Of a stretch of 64,000 nucleotides of DNA, positions 27,701 to 38,716 are shown one piece after another. The position numbers and the translations under genes were made by a program. The stretch comes from Tubulanus polymorphus (lineage: Eukaryota > Nemertea > Palaeonemertea > Tubulaniformes > Tubulanidae): NCBI RefSeq assembly GCF_964204645.1, contig NC_134025.1, positions 29,852,001 to 29,916,000 on the forward strand, given 5' to 3'. Numbering within the stretch: position 1 is the first letter of the stretch; every line of letters starts with the position of its first letter. The notes under the pieces are model-generated. The model ran no database searches, was not told where the DNA came from, and saw only the letters and a program-made list of their open reading frames with translations.

Positions 27701-30700
27701 AAGAATCTTGGTAAAATCTTTGCGAACAATATCCGCTCGAAGATACAATACCGACCACTTGGATAAATCGTTTTCTCGGAGTCTCCCATTATTTGTCATT
27801 GAATTGAAATTATTTCTAGTGACCGATAATCGTTCAAAAAGCGATTCTTAGGAGATTCTGTCTATCGCAAAAATTAGGAAACGCTTGATACTTCGAATAA
27901 TACCTGAAAACAGTGGGAGACATTTTGATTTGGATAACAAGACCAATTTTTCTGCGGACTCATTGGTCTTATTGATAAATATCTGTGGGCAGTCCGACTG
28001 TATCGAAGGTGAATCCAATTAGGGACAAGAAACAGATGTTTTAATAAAAAGGTCATTTTTGTGTTGATCTCAAAAGAATTGCTGCCAGGGTCAATAGATT
28101 TATTGTAATGAAGAATGTAGGTCCGGCCCTGCAGGTTTAGACAGACTTACCGCTGCGATTAAACAGCTGTCTACTACCACTGAATATAAATCCAAAGCAC
28201 GGGGTCCCTACCTTATAGACCTATACTGCTGTTTCCAAATTATAATCTGAGAACTGATATCGTGCTAGATTTTTGTAATTTGATTAGTAATGATTCCAGG
28301 ATTCCCCAAGATTGATGGAGGTGAAGGTAATATGATAGCTGTACCTATATCCTGTAAGAGAGTGACATAAGTCAACAACTGTTGAAAGACGTATAGGTAT
28401 GTTTAATATACCGCCAACTAATTAGATTAAGTTGGTTACTCATTATCTGTAAGTTACTTTACTCCACCACCGTCAAATATCAGCAATTCAGGTGAATTCA
28501 TGGTATACACATGTTTATAAACAGCCTTGTCTTACGAGTAAAAGAAAAGGTGAGAGAGAACGAGGCCCTATATCCCGAGGTTTACAGCACGGGCGATGCA
28601 AGATATTTCTCATTTCGGACAGAAAATGTAGCTTAAACCAGTGGCAGTCAGTCTAATCACGAACTGTAGACAGTCGACAACAACTTATCAGATATTTCCT
28701 CAATCAGGACAAACAGAATATCCAGTTGTACCGTAGCTCAATCAAGAATAGGAACTGGTTCCGTATGCAACTCCGCATCTTTATGTGCGATGTTCCCAAG
28801 ATTGGACATCAAAGCCAGTTGCGAGGGAAACTTGTTGACGATGAAAAGGCTTTTGAAGACTGCAAGCAAGACAGAAATACTAGAATACTGATTATTCCGA
28901 AATTGGATCTTATCATATGCAACTATAACCAATACTCACGACTTGTAAGCTCTTCTGCCAACTACATTTCAAGGCGTATATTGTTTCAATAACGCGAGGG
29001 TGAAGTAAGTTAACAAAGAAATACACGTGTATCTCGCAGGATGAACCCAGAGTTTTTGAAGTTTCAGGTTTCTTAGATTCAACATTTTTCCAATATTTCA
29101 TTGAAAATCAATTCTATTAGAAGCAAGACTTCGTTCGCTCGACTCCAGCTAAAGCTACAGTGAACGAGATGGAGACGTTGGTGCTTCAGGCGAGGATAAA
29201 CAACATTCACGGTTTAAACAGCTGTTTTCTTTCTGTATTTTGCGCTATTTTTTTCTGAGGTTTTCCCTGTTTTAACTCAATGAGCGCGGTTTATCCACCG
29301 AGTAAATAGCCATTAACAATCAAGGGTTAATTCAATATAGATTCCATTTACGTTTACTCCTAGTTGTAGTAGAATATCGGATAACCGGTGATTATCAATG
29401 AAAATCAAGTATGATACATTCAAGGGAAACGCCTAAAATTTCGAAAACCTGACGATTTATATAAATATACGTAGGTTTAGCTTCTGGACATTGAAAGTCA
29501 CGGTATTCTATATGTAAAAACGGTTTGCTTTTCGTGTGTGTTTTTTCTGTAATCATGAAACATCAGGCGCGAGTATTGTGTATAGCTCCAGGCTGGACAG
29601 AGTCTGCATTGGTATTCACAACACTCGACTAGTCTGTTGTCAGCGCTGTCACTTCATCCAGTGAAGGTAAAACTACCGGGGCAAACAATTTCCACGACAA
29701 TGAAGTGCTCTGTCAACATGTCCTGATTTCACCTCACTTCTATAATGTCAACAGCACCAAATTCACTCCGTTTTCATCGATTCTACATCCACTGATTATT
29801 TATAACGATTAGTGGTTTCCATGATTCCCCCCCCCCAAAAAAAACTCGCAGTATATTAACAAAAGACTCAGAAGATTCCCGTAGGAATCTATTTTGATGG
29901 ATTACTCACAGAATTTTCCTCTTGGGTTTACCCTTGAAGTACTAGACCATTGATTCCATTGAACACCGATCATGATTGGTAATTGATCGGTGCGTTGGAT
30001 TAGAATCGATCGATGGAAATTAAATGGCCGTGTTAATGATGTTTGAACTGCAATGTTCAATCTGATAGCGACCACTTAATCCGTTCATTTCGAACATCGC
30101 TGAAACCTTTAATTTCTACCGAGTACCAACAGATAGGATACTCGTGCACCTTCTCCCGATTCGATTTTATCCCTGTCTGACAAACTAAACTCTCACTGTT
30201 TGATCTACAAATAACCGCCCTATCAAACTCATATTGGTATATGTAGTATTTGATATTTGTACAAAGCTAAAAAAGCATTAATGATATCTTCGTAATGCTT
30301 AAGGGCCCTACATATTTTTTCTATGTCGAGGTGTATTCTGTTGCTACGCGGGACTCCTTTTATCTGGGACGGTATATATCTTGTCTTGTGTTATAGCATC
30401 CAATTAAAAGTTGCATTACTCGATTCTTCTATGTTCTATTCGGTTGGCTATTAGTTATCTGCGATACTATCAACTGAAATAATGCTTCCCAGGAGATCAT
30501 TAAATTTTAATTTGTAGAAGTTCTAGAGACACTGCAAGGCGCTAGCCATGAACAACATTAATGTTACAGACATCGTTTTGATTGTCCTCGGAGACTTACA
30601 GAAAGATAAAGAAATTAACAATAATCACTTGATGTGACAATCTTCTCATTTACATTGATAGAATATACATCTAATCAAGAAGAATAAATCAATTAGTTTC

Positions 30701-33700
30701 ATAACAATATTCATCGCCACTAAAATGCAGTAAAGTTATCGCACTCGTAGATGCGTTCATTTTTAAAAGTAAACTCGTTAAAATTGAGTATCCGTTTACT
30801 GGCGAGAGTTTATCAGTCTACAGGATCGAGGGTATGAATTATCAGGAAGTTGGTAAGATCATATGAAATTCCGGAGCTGCACTAATCATGAGCTCGGAGA
30901 AGAAAATGTTCGGTAAGACATGGAAAACAGGCTAAAACATATGGTCGAGAAATGTACGAGCAATGGCAAAGATAATATACATCTGGTTGCAAGTTTTCGA
31001 ACCGAACTCGAGCGAGTAAAAAAAAAACAATTCGAGATTTTAAAGAAAGACAGAGAGGGAAAGATAAAGTTGTTTAGTAGATAGCACCTGAACAGGATTA
31101 GAGAAGATTAGTGTAAATAATAAACAGACACTTGTTGATTGAAGTGATATAAAGAAAATGTCAGTTTCAGTTAGAATTCAACTCAACTGGTCGGTACATC
31201 TCACGCAAACCCCTGCAGCCGGATTCCTAAAAAGCCTTTTAACAGCTACAGTAAGGTTGCCTACGTCCAACAGTTAGATGTCCAAACAACAAATCTGCTG
31301 CCCCTGTTTTAACTGCAATGAATATTTCGGGTCTGTATTTCATGCATTTCGATAATTCACCCTTGTCGATGAAGTCAGTTCTTCGTTTCGGTATAAAAAC
31401 TGTTTTTATTTCCCGATTCGATTTGTATATATAATCCTGATATCTAGAAATCTAATACAATGAGATGAATAAGGCTTTGAACTTTGCTAGGCATTGTCAG
31501 ACGTTCCATACTACATGGTTATGTCATCGATTGAGCTTGAATAAATGCTCCCTGAAACTCAACGGTTCTCTGGGTTATTATCTTTATTGTCCTCATCGGG
31601 CACTATTTCCATTTCTTTTAGAAAATACCGTTTTCTGCTGGAAACGATCAAACTCTTGTTTTTTTTCTGCCGTTGGAACTCGGGGGATGTTTTAATTCGG
31701 TTGAAGCGAGTTAATTTCGTTGTTGCCGAATTATTCGGCGAGGAGAATGTGACATCTTTGATAGAAATGGCGCGTTACACGAACAGGTTCCAGATGAGCA
31801 CTCGGTCGCAACATCAGACACAGCGAAATATTAGTAATCCCCATGGAATACATTAATGTCTGTCTGTGTAGATGGAGTCATCAATAAGGCTGTGGATTCT
31901 GTTACCTTGGGAATCAGGTATCATCGCTAACCAGTCCATATCAACAAGTTCTGATCAGCGGAGTTCATGTTTGTGGCAATAATATTGTCGTTTTCAATCT
32001 GTGTGTTGCGCTCGTCGCTAGTCACGCCAGCATTCGATCGATGTTTCTCCGCCACTTATAGAAAAAACACCCGGAAACCGAGAAATGCTTAATGGAAGGA
32101 TTTAACAACTTGCCGCATGGATTATACACACTGTACTGAGGATGAAAGATCAAAATATATAACATCACAGAAGAAGAGATATCACTTCAGCGAGTGCGAG
32201 CTGTGCTTCATTGAACTATGCATTAATAACTAAACGAAAGATGAACCTATCGTAGAGAACATTAGCGCAGGAAACATCGTATTCCTGAAGATAATTATTA
32301 GGATATAGCGTTTAACGAAACGATTAAATTGATGTTGCGGACTCTTTTTGTGTGGGATTTTATATCATTTTCAACTACGTTTACTTTAACTAACAAAACA
32401 ATCGAAAACATACGTTATTTTTCGAACCAAACCGTAACGATGTATAAATTGAAGAAGTCCGCAACATCGTATGCAAACTAGCATCAGGCGTATAGATGCG
32501 TCCGATACGCTGTGGAATCAAAATAAATTATCAAAGAATTTTCTAAATATTTGAGTCAGACTTCTTCAATTACTTAAAAACGAGAAAGCCACAAATTCGT
32601 GTCGATACTGCTTTAAACACTATGGCATGATTTATTTACTCAATTCAGACAATCAAACAATTCTAGCTGGAAATCATTTGTCATTGTTTTACGTGTATTT
32701 TTTCAAGCACCCGAAGCAGTAATCATTAAGACTCGTTTCGATATAAAATATGACATCTATCAACTACACTAAAGACATGAAATTGATACTGAGTTAGCCC
32801 CACCTGAAAACAGTTTATCATATCGAGCTACAGGGAACAAAACAAAGGTGTGTTCACAATTTCATAAACAAAAGGATATATTTGTCTTGAAAATACCGAA
32901 AAATCGATTGGAATAAGTTTTATCATCGGCGTATTTGAAATGTTGATCCTACTTACCCCTTTACATATCAGAATCTAGGATCAAATATGATCAAACGGAT
33001 TGGGATTTTTTTCGTCTCTGAACGAACTGATTGTTGATAAACACGACTGTTGCAAATGGGTCCGTTTAAAAACTTATATCGATCGGGTAATTCCACGACA
33101 GATAAACCTTAGATATAAGCCATGAAGACTTAAGGCACTCATGTCTCTGGAGCAAAGTTTTTAATTTGAAGCATATGAATTTTATATTCAATTTAACACA
33201 AACCATTTGCACTCCCACTGCTCAACCTTTTTACTGATATATTTCATTTTTATTATTAAATACAAGTAAATATGTATATATACATTATACATATGATTGT
33301 GATAACATCGAGTAATATTACCCGCAGCATTAATCAATAGAAGAGAACTTTCCAGTATCTACCTTTCGATTTGATATGGTTTCAAGCGAAAATACACGAA
33401 TTATACTGGTAAGTTCGAAATTGATTACTGTAAGGTAAGCCTTTTTTTTTTAAATAGAGTATATGTATTTCTAGAAGGAAAAGAAGATGAAGGAAATTAT
33501 CTTCCTTCGGGAGCAGCCGCGAGTTTTGCTGAATTCTGCCTTGATCTTATAGCTGAATTTGATAGAAATATCAGTTTTCAGGTAAATATAGAACGAAATA
33601 TTTGATTTCATTTGTTAGTCGATAAAATCATCAAATTCTGCTTTGAAACACCTTGAAATAATAACCACGGAAGAAATACTGCTGCATAAATAGCAGACTT

Positions 33701-36700
33701 AATAAATATCTGAGTAACTCATGTGGAAGAGACACAATTTCATATTTTGTTGTTGGCGTGAAATAGTTTTTGATACGGCGAATCGATAAGGCAATTAACT
33801 CCATTAAATTATACATGGAACAGAAAACATAAAATTCTATATTTGTATTCTGTGGGGACTCATCAACGAACAATGTGACTGCGAATCATATACCTGCTTT
33901 ACAGTTTTTACAGTCGGTGTATTGGTTCATCACCATAGAAATATATACACGATACGCGTCGAAGGCAATAAAAATTCTGATGAAGTTTCAGAAAAGTACG
34001 AAAAAAAGTAATCAACACCTATCAAGTAATAGACTCTCACTGAAATGCAGGCCTTTTAGCAATATTCGATTTCTAAAAAGGAAATAAAAGAAAATTCTCC
34101 CAAGCCTCGAACCTGGAACCTCGTGCGTTACTGGTCAGTATGTCAGTCTGGTCAGTGTGGTGCATTGTCAGGTGCGTTGGCTGTTTGTCAAAACGTTTGT
34201 CTACTCACTTATCAGGCCCATTGCTAGGAATTTTCCAAATTTTTCCAAATTATTTATACCCAACTGGTATTGCCTCCCAAATCCAAATACTATTCGCCTG
34301 GACAAAAGACGATGCGCGCTAACACCTTAGATGTAACAATCTACAGGAACCAACCATTGCAAATAATACATCACTCAAAAAAGAAAGAGAGAAAAATAAT
34401 TTCGACGAAGAGAAACAATCATTGATACATCTACATACAGACGAGATGTGAACAGAGAATACTGATAGAAAAATACTTTGATGGGGAATTCTATGAGAAC
34501 TCGGGTACGAAACAGTATATAACCATCAAACTGAAACAGTGATCTCTACTGTCTACTGACATCATTAAATAAAACAAACATCAAACGATGACATTTTCAA
34601 TAAAAGCCGCAAGAGGTGAACTTTCCGGATGAATCTCCGGCATTATTTTTTGATACTGATGATTTCCGCTGAGACTATTGATAAAGACTAAGCTTACAAA
34701 CGGATAATAATCCGGTACTGAACCCTCGAGGCTAACGTTTCCCTAGATTTAATCTGTATGTAAAATGAGATTAATGACTTTAATATCCTAGTCATTGTTC
34801 GGAACAATTCTCTGGATACCTGTCTGTAGTCAACATCCACACAGACAAAGATTCAGCGCCGTGAAAAACAACTCTCCCAGCTTAGATAAAATTTCACTTC
34901 AACCCTTAATTTCACGTATACAACCCCGAAGATTATTCCTGATTCCTGGCTGTAATTGCAGTTCTCATATTTCAATCATTAGCCCTAAAGGAGACTCAGA
35001 AATGTTGAGAGAGTTTTTGCTCTGATACATTACTGTAAAACGAACAGTCTGAATATTGACCTGAAGTTGGCCAGATATTTACTGTGTTTGATACGTGCCT
35101 CATTTGGCCATTGATTCGGATCATTTATTTCTCCACTAGTTGCTTGCCATTAATGATGAGAAATGGCTCGATTTTAGATGCCCTTCATTATCGTACCATT
35201 CATCATACACTACACCGCGGCCGCGTGTTTGTAATCATCTCTTAAAAAGTAATATACCGAGCAGTAAAACAGCAGCTTAGAGTCAGTCGACAGTCGTGGT
35301 TAGACTCACATCACATTCACATATGTCTGAAATGACATTCTTTCGTCACAGAAGAGAAAAAAATACATAATAATAACACGTCTTCCAAAGCTTCACTTCC
35401 TTCATTCTTAAAGCATTGTTATTCTCATACATTTAATGTCCCCCTCTTCCTCGTTTGATGTGTGTATAAGATACCGCATACTATTTTTTTACACGATTTA
35501 AAGCTCCCTGTTACCTGACCTGTAAAATCGCTACCCGCGGGCTTATTGTTAAACGTGTTTTTATATTTATAGTTGGACAAACGGCGCGTAGAAATATCAA
35601 AGACCTAATTCAATAGAAGTAGAAAACGACTAATTCTTTGCCTGCGGTGCTAAAAGCAAAAACTATCTATTTAAGTCTCCTTAACTGATTACAAATGAAA
35701 CATGTATTTAGTGTGTGATAGTACAAGTTTTAGATTCTATGGCTAAAGAGAATCCGAGCTGGAATTGAATTCTTGTTATGACGAAAAAAGATCTACGCGC
35801 CAACCAATTGTAACAGTCAACATTCTAAAAACTTCGAGCGCTTGTCCGTTAAAGGATTGGCTCTTCTTTAGAAAGTATAGAAATTGTTTATGAAAACAAA
35901 CGACGTAAATCAAAATAATCTAATAAAAATAGCATTCTAATTTAATCATCAGAAGTGAACGACAATAAACTAGTAGCATCTATTAGAAATATCCCGGTTC
36001 CGCAAATTAAATCTAGATTTCTAGATAAAGATAATTTAAATAGATGAAATCAAGCGAACTGGCTTTGTCGCATAGTTGAATCGTCGTATTATCGTATGTT
36101 TAAGAGGTAATTCGGCAACTGGCGGAGCCATCCATCAGAATTCGCGAAAACAAGAACTCCCAACAAAAATACAAAACCTGCGTCTGGCAATCTGTTGCCC
36201 GGTAAGACGCCATTAAACCATAAACCAATTTCACACGTTCTAACAATTAAATTCATTACTTTCTCCGGTGAGGCAGAAATTTTGCATTTATCGGATATTG
36301 TCTCGTAAAAAAGAACGACTTGAGATTCAATCGAAGCGTTAGATTCGATTATACAGCGACCCAGACGTCACTGTGTGCCCTCGAATAGTGTCAGAAAGCC
36401 CAGGAAATACTCTCAGAAATCATCATACTCGACACGCATACAATTAAAACCAACGAGATTAAAAACGAAATTCGTTAAAAATCAGGTACACCTAACGATG
36501 GTCTCATGAGAGAGTCCGAAACATTGTCTCTTTTAATGGTCACTCTAAATCTTGATATGATACTACCGTTATTCAGCGGGAAATGTTTAAAACCGGTAAA
36601 TACGAGAAAGTTGCGTCAAGAAAATATTTTCGAAAAGGTTTTACACGTAAAAACGATAATCAAAAACAAATGTTGTTCGTGTTTTTCAATGTGGTATTGG

Positions 36701-37926
36701 TTTAGAAAACGTGTTTCAACTCCAACATATTCAGGGAGGTTGCGTCATGGGTTGTTGGGGATAAACCCGGTAGAATTATACACCGTCAGCAGGGAGGCGG
36801 GATATACCTCCCCGTTTCCACGAAAGTAATTTTACGAAGATTTTGGTTTAGAAAATATGTAATAGATACAAGAATTCGTAATCCATTCATTCTAAGAGCC
36901 ATTATTAGCTTTAACGGAATGAAAAGGGTTGTATATTAGTTATTATTGTAAGTGTAGTGTATATACATCGTGAGAAAAATAGAATATGACATGGACCCCG
37001 ACCGCGGTCCTTGACAAAACCAGTTGAATGTAGGTTAGAAACTGTGATCAGGTGAGACAAACCCACATCCTTCCCGCAGATTCATCTTTTGAACCTGTTA
37101 CATAGAAAATTACGGGCTATTATAAACTATTACAAACAGGTCTATATCCATGTCCCGCGAAACCCCTTTTAATCTACTACAAATAGGTCAATTTAAAGAT
37201 GGATTTAACAGAGATTTTACGTTACGATGAACACATTGAAAAATAGAGATACAAATAGTTTATAGTATAAACCGATGAACTACATATCCCAACTTCACCG
37301 AAGCGTGTAATTAAACTATTGTTTGTCTACCTAAAGCTCCGTCAATTATTATTAATGACTTTCTCAGTCGACGAGTACTAATTACAAAGTTATTCCAATT
37401 AGGCATATGTGCCGCACATACGCGCCGCCCGGTATATTTTTCATTGACGAGAACAAAGTTAATGTTTTGCGCTGAGACTTGAACAGTATTAAATTTCCCC
37501 GATCAATAAGACTTTCTTAAAATTGTTCGTTCTTTAGCTTATTATATGTGATTTATAATTCTATACTAAAAATAACTGAATTTCAGTTTCTTTTCCATAC
37601 TAATCGATTAGTAGAACGATCTTTGAAAGAATCCTATAAACTAATATAGTTTTGATTATGTTTACAGAAAACAAATTGGAAATTCTAAATGAAGAAAACT
37701 TACTTGTATAAACTTCTCCGGGTAGATATTTTTCCGGTGGTGGACGGCCAAGAATTTTTATTGCAAAACCATTATCGCCTTGACTGCGGGCAGCCCGAGT
37801 CACTGTGGGCAGTCTATTACATTCAGGATTAGTTAATACTGGGTAATCGCCCTGACCAACCACAAAAACCACACATCTCAGAACAGTATAAACAGTTAAC
37901 AAATATTTCACTAAGTTTTCCATCAT
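9382..37926 (-). CDS. SPON1: F-spondin (spondin-1) with an internal Kunitz domain; 14 coding exons, complete
   Basis: Secreted matrix protein of the F-spondin family, which in other animals acts in axon guidance and cell adhesion. I spliced it by hand on the minus strand: 37926-37704, 27227-27121, 17353-17214, 14816-14743, 14651-14526, 13882-13731, 13035-12891, 12801-12695, 12203-11966, 11503-11135, 11045-10872, 10222-9977, 9749-9568, 9441-9382. Every junction is GT..AG, phases agree throughout, and the total is 2343 nt, giving 780 aa plus stop. Domains: signal peptide (about 1-25), reeler (about 36-157), spondin_N (about 197-400), TSP1 at about 440-492 and 497-550, Kunitz (about 562-613), TSP1 at about 646-700 and 703-757, short basic tail. 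Vertebrate SPON1 is of similar length, with six TSP1 repeats and no Kunitz; Kunitz-bearing F-spondins are known from other invertebrates. Identification is firm; the upstream Met of the MM pair is assumed as start. Confidence 0.93.
9977..10222 (-). CDS. SPON1: F-spondin exon 12: TSP1 repeat 3
   Basis: 246 nt encoding residues 620-700: a 26-residue linker, then a TSP1 repeat (TQWSEWSPCSRTCGRGHSTR and GGQPCPKKLVQRKRC). The donor gtc|GTAAGT is written as acttac at 9971-9976 on the plus strand. Confidence 0.9.
10522..10823. mobile_element. hAT-like MITE in an F-spondin intron
   Basis: 302 bp. The left end CAGGGGCGGATTTAG and the inverted right end CAGGGGTGGATCCAG are hAT-type termini. A 5 bp direct repeat aaccc flanks it (10517-10521 and 10824-10828), shorter than the 8 bp usual for hAT. 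Near the left end is a perfect 11 bp hairpin, cgaccgtgtcg/cc/cgacacggtcg. It ends about 50 bp from the Kunitz exon donor. Confidence 0.75.
10872..11045 (-). CDS. SPON1: F-spondin exon 11: Kunitz/BPTI domain
   Basis: 174 nt coding for one Kunitz domain with all six Cys: CQLPKDVGPCRG, then FETTMRKCIPFHYGGCRGNGN, then EEKCERDC. The residue after the second Cys (P1 in BPTI numbering) is Arg, compatible with trypsin-like protease inhibition; activity is inferred only. It sits between TSP1 repeats 2 and 3. The MITE at 10522-10823 lies about 50 bp beyond the donor. Confidence 0.92.
11135..11503 (-). CDS. SPON1: F-spondin exon 10: TSP1 repeats 1 and 2
   Basis: 369 nt encoding residues 439-560. It holds two complete thrombospondin type-1 repeats: SDWSDWSACSVTCGVG and SAWSEWSPCSVTCGEGIRER, each with the WxxWxxC..TCG motif and six Cys. 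In family members the Trp of WxxW is often C-mannosylated. Both repeats share one exon, unlike the later repeats, which have one exon each. Confidence 0.92.
11563..11882. repeat. 59-61 bp tandem repeat in the F-spondin intron 9
   Basis: Five units beginning gagctggtatgtatattttt, each with caatacaaagtattg, a small palindrome. The last three are nearly identical and 59 bp long; the first two are 61 bp and more diverged. The array lies between the spondin_N exon and the first TSP1 exon. Confidence 0.85.
11966..13882 (-). CDS. SPON1: F-spondin exons 6-9: spondin_N domain core and linker
   Basis: Exon 6 (13882-13731) gives HWSHIVGASHSKDYTIWKYG and the EEI-like helix. Exon 7 (13035-12891) gives RTVIMTPGIWV, the RWARFTVNRTHNL strand and GPSPDW. 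Exon 8 (12801-12695) gives LCTPDCKW and YPWDAGTDSG, a highly conserved F-spondin signature. Exon 9 (12203-11966) gives QEKIHKIT, RSPFHSP and an acidic linker leading to the first TSP1. Exon 9 starts at an acceptor following a run of nine T on the minus strand (tttttttttag). A nearer CAG at 12153 would break frame with exon 8. Confidence 0.9.
14526..14816 (-). CDS. SPON1: F-spondin exons 4-5: reeler-to-spondin linker and start of spondin_N
   Basis: Exon 4 (14816-14743) encodes residues 158-181, ATVVQYQDVWFKDDGALTK followed by a VCED end. Exon 5 (14651-14526) encodes residues 183-223, with the double Cys TDCCACG, then YHMTFNGNWS and THPKDFP. This is the opening of the spondin_N domain, where the family has CCACGxAKYxLTFxGNWS and THPKDYP. 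The intron between them is 91 bp. Confidence 0.9.
16480..16630. repeat. Palindrome-rich foldback-like segment
   Basis: Two related blocks, ttcggttatcgg..tagtcgac..aaccgaa and ttcggttatt..tagtcgac..aaaccgaat, arranged so that the ends are partly inverted. The TAGTCGACTA palindrome recurs. It may be a small foldback transposon. It lies in F-spondin intron 3. Confidence 0.4.
17214..17353 (-). CDS. SPON1: F-spondin exon 3: C-terminal half of reeler domain
   Basis: 140 nt encoding residues 111-156. It carries the reeler Cys (HDQCPHVVTHT) and the signature WTAPPAGSGCVEF, which matches WxAPPAGTGCV of vertebrate F-spondin. The acceptor is atttcag and the donor cag|GTAAGC. The ORF in another frame over the same bases is a shadow. 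Confidence 0.9.
19071..19165 (-). mobile_element. tRNA-derived SINE-like fragment
   Basis: The minus strand has an A-box-like tggtctaggtg (19154-19144) and a perfect B box ggttcgattcc (19128-19118). The spacing is shorter than in a real tRNA and no cloverleaf closes, so a degenerate tRNA-derived repeat is more likely than a gene. In F-spondin intron 2. Confidence 0.35.
25755..25825 (+). mobile_element. tRNA-like (Leu/Ser-type) fragment, probable SINE head or decayed tRNA
   Basis: A-box-like ccgagttggttaagg (25761-25775) and B-box-like gcttcgaatcc (25803-25813), about 27 nt apart. I could not fold a full acceptor stem, so I do not call a functional tRNA. Confidence 0.35.
27121..27227 (-). CDS. 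SPON1: F-spondin exon 2: middle of reeler domain
   Basis: 107 nt encoding residues 76-110. The core FAGFYLVAV followed by GTFQ is the typical reeler middle segment (F.GF.L.A....GTF). The acceptor is tttttcag and the donor cag|GTAAGA. It joins exon 1 in phase 1 (a plus tc gives Ile) and exon 3 in phase 0. The exon stands alone between two roughly 10 kb introns, so gene finders could miss it. Confidence 0.88.
27228..37703. other. F-spondin intron 1 (about 10.5 kb)
   Basis: Gene-free sequence with no convincing coding exon on either strand. ORFs at 31465-31856 and 36506-36829 lack any domain or splice context. Introns of this size next to a signal-peptide exon often carry regulatory elements; nothing specific is visible. 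Confidence 0.6.
37704..37926 (-). CDS. SPON1: F-spondin exon 1: signal peptide and start of reeler domain
   Basis: Encodes residues 1-74 plus one base. A hydrophobic run (LLTVYTVLRCVVFVVG) serves as signal peptide. It is followed by the first reeler Cys (PECN, residue 36) and a reeler-like FAIKILG..KYLPGEVYT stretch matching the start of the vertebrate F-spondin reeler domain. The donor is a|GTAAGT. The next coding exon lies about 10.5 kb away. The 5' UTR and promoter were not resolved. Confidence 0.88.
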
Positions 37927-38716
37927 AATGTAAGTAGCATATTATGGCAGCCGGAAGAGATAGAGAGAGACTGGAACCAGTGCGCTGTTGCTCTTGAACG
38001 GGTTGAACTGATAAATGACTCGTTTCGTCGAAGTCGCGTACGGCGAGTGTAAAGTGACTGTATCCCCATCTCGTGGTTATTAACGAAACTAAACCGTACC
38101 CGCGACTACATAGAGCGAACATTTTGAAAAAGATAAGATATGAGCTTTTAAAAGGGTTCAAAAGATAAAAGGGGCAAGTAATAAGTTATTTGGGGTACAC
38201 AAGAAGCAGATTTTTCTTTTTTTTGGAGAGGGGGTGTCCCGTGAACCTGGTGGACCAACAGCACTAAAATTTAAGATTAAATTTTCATGTTCATAAGATG
38301 GTATTGTTGTTGACCAGAGATACTGGTTTTTTGCGTTTGTCACGATTCAGGATGTGACATCTATTTCGAGATTTTTACCATGGATCTAAGTGAGCCGAAT
38401 ATTCCTGTAGAATACAGGTAGATAATTCAAATAAACACGATGATTTTCTAATCAGACGAAGTTCGAAGAAGATTTTTGGACTGCTTCTTCTTTTCCCGGT
38501 CGTGATGAAAGCTGGCTCTATTCGCTCTCATCGCCAAGTGAAGAGGGGGCGACGACAGTGACCGCGGTCCTCGATATGCCCGACATATGTTATAGGCGCC
38601 GTCTATGAAAAATTTACTGAACTAGTAGATCTGGCTGTAAGGTTTTACGTTGCGGTAATTTATATGTACGCTAAATTCTCATGCGCCATCTACTGTAAAT
38701 ATTAGATACGGTTCAC

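Noticed and set aside
31465-31856. Overlapping ORFs of 76 and 103 codons
   Set aside because: Two frames over the same bases, no motif, and inside F-spondin intron 1.
36506-36829. 107-codon plus-strand ORF with several Cys
   Set aside because: Cys and aromatic content looked secreted-like, but there is no signal peptide or family pattern.
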